Assembly: GCF_014650435.1 (NCBI RefSeq)
Contig: NZ_BMUY01000012.1
Location: 186,001 to 250,000, forward strand
From: Streptomyces tendae
GTDB taxonomy: Bacteria; Actinomycetota; Actinomycetes; Streptomycetales; Streptomycetaceae
Length of the DNA stretch: 64,000 nucleotides
Direction: 5' to 3'
This document shows, piece by piece, positions 58,122 to 64,000 of the stretch (position 1 is the stretch's first letter; each line of letters begins with the position of its first letter). Position numbers and translations under genes: made by a program. A model generated the notes under the pieces. That model saw only the letters and a program-made list of their open reading frames with translations, did not search any database and was not told where the DNA came from.

Positions 58122-58706
58122 GATGGAACTTCCCTTCGTATAGCCATTTCACAAGGGGGGAGCGGCCCCCTCTGGGGACAGATGACGGCCGCGACCACGG
58201 GCGGCCGGGCGCCCGTTTCCCGAGCTCTCCGCGGCCTCCGTGGTGCGATGGATCAAAGCACGCGGCCGGTCCGGGCTTCCAATCAATCACCCCTCCCACC
58301 AGCGCACTTGCGACGCCCGGGCACCCAAGCGTGCAGGAGCGCGCACGCCGTCGCGGCGACTTCTTCACACAGTGCGCGACATCGACCCGTGCGACCCCTT
58401 GCCTCCGGGGAGGCGATTGGGACACTCCGGCCCCAAAGGCGTACGGGGCTCCTTCGGCTTGTGCAGATGCGCCAACGGGAGTGACCGGGTTGGGCATTCG
58501 ATGTGCAGATTCGCTGAAGCGGTCATTCCGCTCCGTGATCGGAACGGTGTGTCGCCGCACGGACGCGGAGAGTGTCGAACGCGGGCGGGGCGAGGGTCCG
58601 GCTGAACGCCCCCGGCGGCGCGTGCGTACCAACAGCCGTCCGGGCGCCCCCCCCAACAGCTGCCGGACCGGCGGGTACCAACCCCGGTCCCAGGAGGTCG
58701 AGTAGG
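58122..58706. other. divergent intergenic region between precursor peptide and secreted protease
   Basis: No gene is supported in these 585 bases; open frames are short and lack third-position bias. It should hold the promoters of the precursor gene (minus) and the protease (plus). GCCTCC and GGAGGC (58401-58414) form a tight hairpin. I found no known operator. Confidence 0.45.
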
Positions 58707-60089
58707 TTGAGTCACAAGCGAATCCCGAAGCGCAGGGCCGCGATGGCGGCGGGCGGTGTGGTGGCCCTCGGCGCGGCCGCGATCCTGCTGCCGAACGCCA
58801 ACGCCTCGCAGGACGGCGGCTCCTCGGACGACGCCGCGGCCGCGCCCAGGACCCTCAAGTCGGCGGACGCGTCGGATCTCGCCGCACGGCTCGCCGGGCT
58901 GCTCGGCGACACCTTCGCGGGCTCCTACTACGACTCGGACGCACAGCAACTGGTCGTCAACGTCGTCCCCGGCGACGACGACCGGGTCGTCACGCAGGCC
59001 GAGCAGGCGGGCGCGGAGGTGCGCGAGGTCGACAACAGCATGGGCGAGCTGAGGAGCGGCGCGCAGACCCTGAAGTCCGAGGCGAGCATCCCGGGCACCT
59101 CGTGGGCGATCGACCCGCGCACCAACAAGATCCTGGTGACCGCGGACAGCACCGTCACCGGCGAGCGGTGGGACCGGCTGGAGTCCACCGTCGAGGGCCT
59201 CGGCTCCGGCATGGCCACGGTCAGGAAGTCCGCCGGCACCTTCAAGACCTTCGCGTCGGGCGGCGACGCCATCTTCGGCGGCGGTGCGCGCTGCTCACTC
59301 GGCTTCAACGTCACCGCGGGCGACGGCTCGCCCGCCTTCCTGACGGCCGGTCACTGCGGGGTCGCGGCCGACCAGTGGTCCGACGCGCAGGGCGGGCAGC
59401 CGGTCGCCACCGTGGACCAGGCGGTCTTCCCCGGCGAGGGCGACTTCGCGCTCGTCACCTACGACGACCCGGCGACCGAGGCCCCGAGCGAGGTGAACCT
59501 CGGCGACCAGACCCTGCCGATCAGCGGGCCCGCCGAGGCGACGGTCGGCCAGGAGGTCTTCCGCATGGGCAGCACGACCGGACTGGCCGACGGCCAGGTC
59601 CTCGGCCTGGACGCCACCGTCAACTACCCCGAGGGCACCGTCACCGGCCTCATACAGACCGACGTCTGCGCCGAGCCGGGCGACAGCGGCGGCTCCCTGT
59701 TCACCCGGGACGGCCTCGCGATCGGCCTGACCTCGGGCGGCAGCGGCGACTGCACGGCCGGCGGCGAGACCTTCTTCCAGCCGGTCACCACGGCCCTGGA
59801 GGCGGTCGGCGCCACCCTCGGCGGCGAGGACGCCGGCGCGGGTGCCGGCGAGGAGGGCGGTACGGGCGACGACTCGGGTGCGGGTGCCGTCGGTGGTGCG
59901 AGTGCTGGCGGTGATGCGGGTGACGGTTCCGGTGCGGGAGACGCCGGTGGTGCGGGTGACGGCTCTGGTTCCGGTGACGCCGGTGGTGCAGGGGACGCCG
60001 GTGGTGCGGGTGACAGCTCCGGTGCCGGTGAGGCCGGTGACGGCCTCGCCGTCGGCGGCGGGGACGGCAGCGACGGGCTGACGGGCTGA
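58707..60089 (+). CDS. secreted S1-family serine protease (streptogrisin-like) with glycine-rich tail
   Basis: The 460-residue precursor has a signal/anchor (AAMAAGGVVALGAAAILLPNANA), a propeptide (about 45-180) of the alpha-lytic type, and a chymotrypsin-fold domain with LTAGHCG (His216), GDFALV (Asp246) and EPGDSGGSL (Ser327). A low-complexity tail of about 90 residues (GDAGGAGDGSG and similar) follows. The start is TTG 58707: AGGAGG lies nine bases upstream, and the product begins (M)SHKRIPKRR, as in other streptogrisin precursors. It may belong with the adjacent export cassette only by position; from memory it resembles the S. coelicolor secreted protease called SalO. Confidence 0.88.
   Translation: MSHKRIPKRRAAMAAGGVVALGAAAILLPNANASQDGGSSDDAAAAPRTLKSADASDLAARLAGLLGDTFAGSYYDSDAQQLVVNVVPGDDDRVVTQAEQAGAEVREVDNSMGELRSGAQTLKSEASIPGTSWAIDPRTNKILVTADSTVTGERWDRLESTVEGLGSGMATVRKSAGTFKTFASGGDAIFGGGARCSLGFNVTAGDGSPAFLTAGHCGVAADQWSDAQGGQPVATVDQAVFPGEGDFALVTYDDPATEAPSEVNLGDQTLPISGPAEATVGQEVFRMGSTTGLADGQVLGLDATVNYPEGTVTGLIQTDVCAEPGDSGGSLFTRDGLAIGLTSGGSGDCTAGGETFFQPVTTALEAVGATLGGEDAGAGAGEEGGTGDDSGAGAVGGASAGGDAGDGSGAGDAGGAGDGSGSGDAGGAGDAGGAGDSSGAGEAGDGLAVGGGDGSDGLTG
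59821..60080 (+). repeat. low-complexity GGTGCGGGTGAC-type repeats in protease tail
   Basis: Short units such as GCCGGTGGTGCGGGTGAC recur many times and encode GDAGGAGD-like repeats at the C-terminus of the protease. Unlike the surroundings, the codons here use T in third positions (GGT), which marks recent repeat expansion. Confidence 0.75.
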
Positions 60090-60090
60090 C

Positions 60091-60159
60091 CCTTCGGCCT
60101 CCTCCGGATCGCCGCCCGGCCCCGCCGACGGGACCGGGCGGCGGCCTGGAGGCCGAAGG
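60091..60159 (+). terminator. long compound terminator after the protease gene
   Basis: CCTTCGGCCTCC (60091-60102) and GGAGGCCGAAGG (60148-60159) are perfect 12-base outer arms. Inside, GCCGCCCGG (60111-60119) and CCGGGCGGC (60134-60142) form a second perfect stem. The structure begins one base after the protease stop. Confidence 0.8.
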
Positions 60160-60340
60160 CCGGTGACCGTGCGGGTTCGGGGCGGGAGCCGGTGACCCCG
60201 GCCCGCCTCCGCGCGATGAGCGCCGCCCCACCCTGCGCCGCACCACCCCGCGCTGCCCCTCCCCGCGCCGCGCGAAGTGGCCGGACGTGGGACGCCGAGT
60301 GCTCCCGATCGCCGGTACCCGAGCCGTAGGGGCTGCGCAG

Positions 60341-62833
60341 ATGTCCCATAAGCGCTGTAATGGCGACGTGGTCAGTCAGGGCGCAGCGGAACGCGGACCG
60401 AGGACGCTGCGTGCCGAGGGCGCCCTGAAGGCGGCCGCGGCCGGCCCGCAGCCGGAGCAGCGCCTGCGTGGCATCCTCGAGCAGGCGCTGGTCTTCGCGG
60501 GCGCCTCCTTCGCCGCCCTCTACTCGCCCGGCGACGACCCCGAGCTGCTCTGCCTGGTCGAGTCGGCCGGAGTGCCGCGCACCCTGTACGGCGTACGCGA
60601 CAGCTATCCCGCCTCCGGCGGCTCCCCGGTCGCGGACGCCCACCGGGCCGGCGAGGCGGTGTGGATGGGGCCGGAGGAGTTCGCCGGATCGGCGGAGTCG
60701 CGGCACGTGCCGTCCAGCGGCTTCTCGCTGGCCGTCCTGCCCGTGCGCGGGGACGGCGGCGGCTGCCTCCTCGCCCTGACCGAGCGCCCGGACGGGTTCG
60801 ACGCCGACGACCGTGCGTGTCTGGAGGTGATCGCCGAGGCGATGACCTGCCCGGTCCCGGCGGAGACCGCAGGGACCGGGCAGGTCGACGGCGGTGCACT
60901 CCAGCCGGACGCCTTCACCCTGGCCATGGACACCGGCCGGGCGGAGGTCGGTGACGACATCCTGCGTCTGTTCGGCCTCGCACCCGGGGAGTTCGACGGC
61001 AAGGTCGAGACGCTGCTCGGCCTCACCGTGCCCGAGGACCTGCCGTCCCTGATGTCGGTGACCGAGTCCGACCACATGACCATCGGAGAACGCGAGCTGG
61101 AGTTCCGGGTGCTGCAGCCCACCGGCCCGCCGAAGTGGCTGCGGCTCAGCGGGCGCCTGCTGCCCGGCGGCGACGGCAGACCGACCCTCCTGGTCGGCAC
61201 CGTCGCCGACGCCTCCACCCTGCGCCCCGACGTGACCGACGTGGCCCGGGTCCAGCGCCTCGCCGCCGCGCTGGCCACCGCCGGGACCGTGCGCGACGTC
61301 AGTCAGGCCGTCGTCGCCGCCCTGCGCAGACCGCTCAGGGCCGACCGCATCGCGCTGGCCGAGCTGGAGAACGACCGGCTCGTCGTCACCGTCCTCGACC
61401 CGCCCGACCCCGAGTCGTGGCCCGAGCTGTGGCGCCTGGAATGGCGCACCGAGTGGCCGGACGCGCCGGTACGGGCCATGCCCACCCTCGCCGCCGCGCT
61501 GCGCGAGGGACGCGCCCGGATCTGGCCGGCCGGCACCGACGACGTGGAACCCGCCCTCGCCGACGTCGGCCCCGGCGGCCTGGCCGTGCTGCCACTGCCC
61601 GCCGGTGGCCGCATGGCCGGCGCCTGCCTGATCGGCTGGGACACCCCGCACGACTTCGGCCCCGACGAGCGCGCCCTGCTCACCGCCTCCGCCGGCCTGG
61701 CCGGACAGGCCCTGATGCGCGCCCACGCCTTCGACGCCGAGCACGAACTGGTCGGCATGCTCCAGCGCCAGCTGCTGCCGCGCCGGCTGCCGAAACTGCC
61801 CGGCGCGGTCGCCGTCGCCCGCTACCTGCCCAGCACGGCGGGCCTCGAGCTGGGCGGCGACTGGTACGACGTGATCCCGCTGCCCGACCACCACGTGGCC
61901 CTGGTCATCGGCGACGTCCAGGGCCACAGCGCCGGCGCGGCCACCCTGATGGGGCAGATGCGCACCGCCCTGCGCGCCTACGCCGTCGAGGGCCACCCGC
62001 CGGACGTGGTGGTGTCCCACGCCAACCGGCTGCTGACGGGCATGGGGACCGACCTCTTCGCCACCTGCGTCTACGTCGACCTAGACATGGAGGAGGGCTC
62101 CGCCTGGTGCGTGCGCGCCGGGCACCTGCCGCCGGTGCTGCGCCACCCCGACGGCAGTACGGAGACCGCGGAGGTCGAGGGCGGCCCGCCGCTCGGCGTG
62201 GTCACCCAGGCCGACTTCCCGATGAGCCCGCTGCGGCTGCGGCCCGGCACGCTGATCGCCCTCACCACGGACGGCCTCGTGGAGTCGCCCGGCGCCGACA
62301 TCGACGAGGGCATGGACCGTTTCGCGCACGCACTGGCCGTCTCCGACCCCACCCACCTCGGACTCGTCGCCGACGCCCTGCTCGGCAACGCCCGCCGCAA
62401 CGACGACGTCGCCCTGCTGCTGGTGCGCTACGACGGCATGGCCCTGCGCCCGCTGCGCGAAAGCTGGTCGGTGTGGCGGCTGCCGGAGGCCGTGCGGCAC
62501 GCCCGCCGCTTCACCCGGCGCACCCTGCGCTCCTGGGATGTACCGGACGACGACATCGACGGCGTCCTGCTGATCGTCTCCGAGCTGGTCACCAACGCCC
62601 TGGTGCACACCGACGGCAAGGTACGGCTCGACCTCACCCTGATCAGCGGCCGGCTGCGCGTCGCCGTCGCCGACGCCTCACCCCGGACACCGGTCAAACC
62701 GACCAGCATCGGCTGGGAGGCCACGGGCGGGCGCGGCATCCTCCTCGTCGAGGCGATGTCGGCGACCTGGGGGACGCTGCCGGTCAGCGGGGGGAAGCAG
62801 GTGTGGAGCGAGATCCCGGTGGGCGGCGGCTGA
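60341..62833 (+). CDS. GAF-PAS-GAF-PP2C (SpoIIE)-HATPase multidomain phosphatase
   Basis: Domains in the 830 residues: a GAF-like sensor (about 30-170), a PAS-like domain (about 190-290), a second GAF (about 300-455), a SpoIIE/RsbU phosphatase (about 475-700; LGGDWYDVIPLPDHH, VIGDVQGHSAGA, LTTDGLVESPG, NDDVALLLVRYDG) and an RsbW-like HATPase (about 715-825; VSELVTNALVHTDGK, GGRGILLVEAMSATWG). It parallels the protein encoded at 36353-38734 with a different sensor order. ATG 60341 follows AGGGG by eight bases; GTG 60368 is an alternative. Confidence 0.92.
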   Translation: MSHKRCNGDVVSQGAAERGPRTLRAEGALKAAAAGPQPEQRLRGILEQALVFAGASFAALYSPGDDPELLCLVESAGVPRTLYGVRDSYPASGGSPVADAHRAGEAVWMGPEEFAGSAESRHVPSSGFSLAVLPVRGDGGGCLLALTERPDGFDADDRACLEVIAEAMTCPVPAETAGTGQVDGGALQPDAFTLAMDTGRAEVGDDILRLFGLAPGEFDGKVETLLGLTVPEDLPSLMSVTESDHMTIGERELEFRVLQPTGPPKWLRLSGRLLPGGDGRPTLLVGTVADASTLRPDVTDVARVQRLAAALATAGTVRDVSQAVVAALRRPLRADRIALAELENDRLVVTVLDPPDPESWPELWRLEWRTEWPDAPVRAMPTLAAALREGRARIWPAGTDDVEPALADVGPGGLAVLPLPAGGRMAGACLIGWDTPHDFGPDERALLTASAGLAGQALMRAHAFDAEHELVGMLQRQLLPRRLPKLPGAVAVARYLPSTAGLELGGDWYDVIPLPDHHVALVIGDVQGHSAGAATLMGQMRTALRAYAVEGHPPDVVVSHANRLLTGMGTDLFATCVYVDLDMEEGSAWCVRAGHLPPVLRHPDGSTETAEVEGGPPLGVVTQADFPMSPLRLRPGTLIALTTDGLVESPGADIDEGMDRFAHALAVSDPTHLGLVADALLGNARRNDDVALLLVRYDGMALRPLRESWSVWRLPEAVRHARRFTRRTLRSWDVPDDDIDGVLLIVSELVTNALVHTDGKVRLDLTLISGRLRVAVADASPRTPVKPTSIGWEATGGRGILLVEAMSATWGTLPVSGGKQVWSEIPVGGG

Positions 62834-63041
62834 GCGCCTGGCCGGTTCGGCCGCCGCGACGCCGGGCGGCATCGGCGTGGCCCGGCCCCACCCCTGGTGG
62901 GCGTCGTTCGGATCTTGCCGGGGTCGCGGGGCGCCCCCCTGGGCACCGCGGGAGGCATGGGTCCGGTGTTTCGCGGTGTCCCGCTCGGGGACCCGCAGTG
63001 GCGAGCGCACCGATGCGGAACGAGAAGGAAGATGATGCCCC

Positions 63042-63221
63042 GTGACCACGGACACCGGCGGCAAAACCGCCGTCCGTCGGCTGGAGACAGGCTGGTCGAA
63101 GGCCCGCCGCCTGCGGAGCAGGGGTGGGATGCGCACCTGGGTGCCGGCCGTCGACGACGGCAGCGCCACCCGCGCACCGCAACCGGGCCAGGAGTCGAAC
63201 ATCGTCCGGGGCGAGGACTGA
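63042..63221 (+). CDS. small basic hypothetical protein
   Basis: The 59-residue frame (VTTDTGGKTAVRRLETGWSK onward, ending ESNIVRGED) has about 90 percent G or C at third positions, as real genes here do, while the other frames do not. AAGGA lies 12 bases before GTG 63042, a long spacing. A terminator-like hairpin follows at 63252-63275. No family is recognised. Confidence 0.45.
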   Translation: MTTDTGGKTAVRRLETGWSKARRLRSRGGMRTWVPAVDDGSATRAPQPGQESNIVRGED

Positions 63222-63251
63222 GCGAGCCCCGAGGGTGGTGATCCCGCCCAG

Positions 63252-63275
63252 CGCGCCGGCCTCGGAGCCGGCGCG
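63252..63275. terminator. stem-loop before the dehydratase gene
   Basis: CGCGCCGGC (63252-63260) and GCCGGCGCG (63267-63275) form a nine-base stem with a six-base loop between the small gene and the dehydratase. It is a likely terminator without a T run. Confidence 0.55.
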
Positions 63276-63378
63276 GTGCGCGTCCGGGGCCGGTCGCGGG
63301 CGACGAGGGCCACGCCGGTAGCGTCACGGGCATCGACCGCACCGCCCGCCCCGACCCCAGCAAGGCACGGAACCGCTC

Positions 63379-64000
63379 ATGAACATCCTGGTCACCGGCG
63401 CCGCCGGATTCATCGGCTCCCGGTACGTCGCCGGGCTCCTCGCCGCCGACGCGCCCGGGGCACCGCGGATCACCGTGCTGGACGCCCTCACCTACGCCGG
63501 GACCACCGCCAACCTCGAACTCGGCCACCCCCGGCTGGACTTCGTACACGGCGACATTCGCGACGCGGCGCTCGTGGACAAGCTGACGGCCGAGGCCGAC
63601 CAGGTGGTGCACTTCGCCGCCGAGTCCCACGTCGACCGCTCGATCGACGCCGCGTCCGACTTCGTCCTCACCAACGTCGTCGGCACCCAGAACCTGCTGG
63701 ACGCCGCCCTGCGCCACGGGGTGGCGCCCTTCGCGCACGTCTCCACCGACGAGGTCTACGGGTCCCTCGAGTCCGGTTCGGCGACCGAGGAGCACCCCCT
63801 GCGGCCGAGTTCCCCGTACGCCGCCTCGAAGGCGTCCGGGGACCTGCTCGCCCTCTCGTACCACCGCACCCACGGCCTCGACGTACGGGTGACCCGGTGC
63901 TCGAACAACTACGGCCCGCACCAGTTCCCCGAGAAACTCGTGCCGCTGTTCGTCACCCGTCTCCTGGACGGCCGCCGGGTCCCGCTGTACGGGGACGGGC
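63379..64000 (+). CDS. rfbB: dTDP-glucose 4,6-dehydratase, N-terminal part
   Basis: The gene runs off the window after 207 codons. It has the NAD-binding VTGAAGFIGSRYV, HFAAESHVDRSIDAASDFVLTNVVGT, HVSTDEVYGSLE (catalytic Thr-Asp-Glu) and SPYAASKASGD (Tyr-x3-Lys), the signature set of RmlB/RfbB enzymes that make dTDP-4-keto-6-deoxyglucose. The start ATG 63379 has a weak purine-rich stretch upstream. Other deoxysugar genes would lie beyond the window. Confidence 0.93.
   Translation, partial: MNILVTGAAGFIGSRYVAGLLAADAPGAPRITVLDALTYAGTTANLELGHPRLDFVHGDIRDAALVDKLTAEADQVVHFAAESHVDRSIDAASDFVLTNVVGTQNLLDAALRHGVAPFAHVSTDEVYGSLESGSATEEHPLRPSSPYAASKASGDLLALSYHRTHGLDVRVTRCSNNYGPHQFPEKLVPLFVTRLLDGRRVPLYGDG

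Noticed and set aside
58331..58705. Open frames in the precursor-protease intergenic region
   Set aside because: They lack third-position GC bias, ribosome sites and recognisable domains.
1..64000. CRISPR arrays, tRNA, rRNA, insertion sequences, prophage genes
   Set aside because: No spaced repeat array, cloverleaf with flanking genes, transposase or phage motif was seen. Short repeats found are simple tandem units or operators.

Overview
The window is high-GC actinobacterial DNA with almost invariably G/C third codon positions, frequent GTG starts, purine-rich Shine-Dalgarno sites and several leaderless ATG genes. Gene content (CYP102B and CYP105 P450s, an SSI-type protease inhibitor, Tat/lipoprotein exports, SpoIIE-type phosphatases, F420-type reductase) points to a Streptomyces chromosome. 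From memory, the order CYP102B, CYP105 plus ferredoxin, trypsin inhibitor, bacteriocin-type export cassette and secreted protease resembles the S. coelicolor SCO0801 to about SCO0749 region read backwards. That placement is inference and was not searched. I saw no tRNA, rRNA, CRISPR array, insertion sequence or phage genes.

Layout. 1-5.3 kb: end of a hydrolase, a PIG-L deacetylase, a SigJ-type ECF sigma factor, a Cys-rich pentapeptide protein, and a CYP102B P450 divergent from a TetR repressor across a large inverted repeat. 5.3-18.3 kb: a DUF2470 gene under a perfect iron box, a secreted lactonase-like lipoprotein, two FUSC/aromatic-acid-exporter proteins, an FBP (EF-G-binding) protein, a ROK regulator, an epimerase, a HAD phosphatase, a PHP/HhH protein and a secreted GH16 glucanase with a ricin module. 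18.4-23.1 kb: VanZ and a six-gene Mrp-like antiporter operon that lacks the large MrpA subunit and has two fused subunits. 23.1-38.7 kb: DUF4230, a Tet(M)-like ribosome protection GTPase with a possible leader peptide, a divergent PRPP synthetase paralogue, STAS, redox enzymes, a CDF transporter, a CYP105/ferredoxin pair, a flavoprotein, an aldo/keto reductase and a PAS-GAF-PP2C-HATPase phosphatase. 39-47.7 kb: secreted GH2 and GH9 glycosidases (the latter behind a perfect CebR-type box), a sigma-like/ZAS/TM/ricin fusion and a lactate oxidase family enzyme.

48-63 kb: an SSI-type inhibitor; a CDGSH / HemK2-like methyltransferase / haem-oxygenase-like diiron group; a Ppx/GppA phosphatase; and the most distinctive system here, an NHLM-type export cassette (ABC2, C39-peptidase ABC1, HlyD-like adaptor) behind a 71-residue double-glycine precursor whose Cys-free core is built of two imperfect repeats. 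A strong terminator lies between the precursor and the export operon. A secreted S1 protease with a TTG start and a second multidomain PP2C phosphatase follow. The window ends inside a dTDP-glucose 4,6-dehydratase gene.

Working together: the export cassette should cleave the leader at Gly-Gly and secrete the core. P450 plus ferredoxin form an electron-transfer pair. GH2, GH9 and GH16 are extracellular polysaccharide enzymes with visible candidate operators. The two PP2C/HATPase proteins and the STAS protein belong to partner-switching regulation, though no direct link between them can be read from the sequence.
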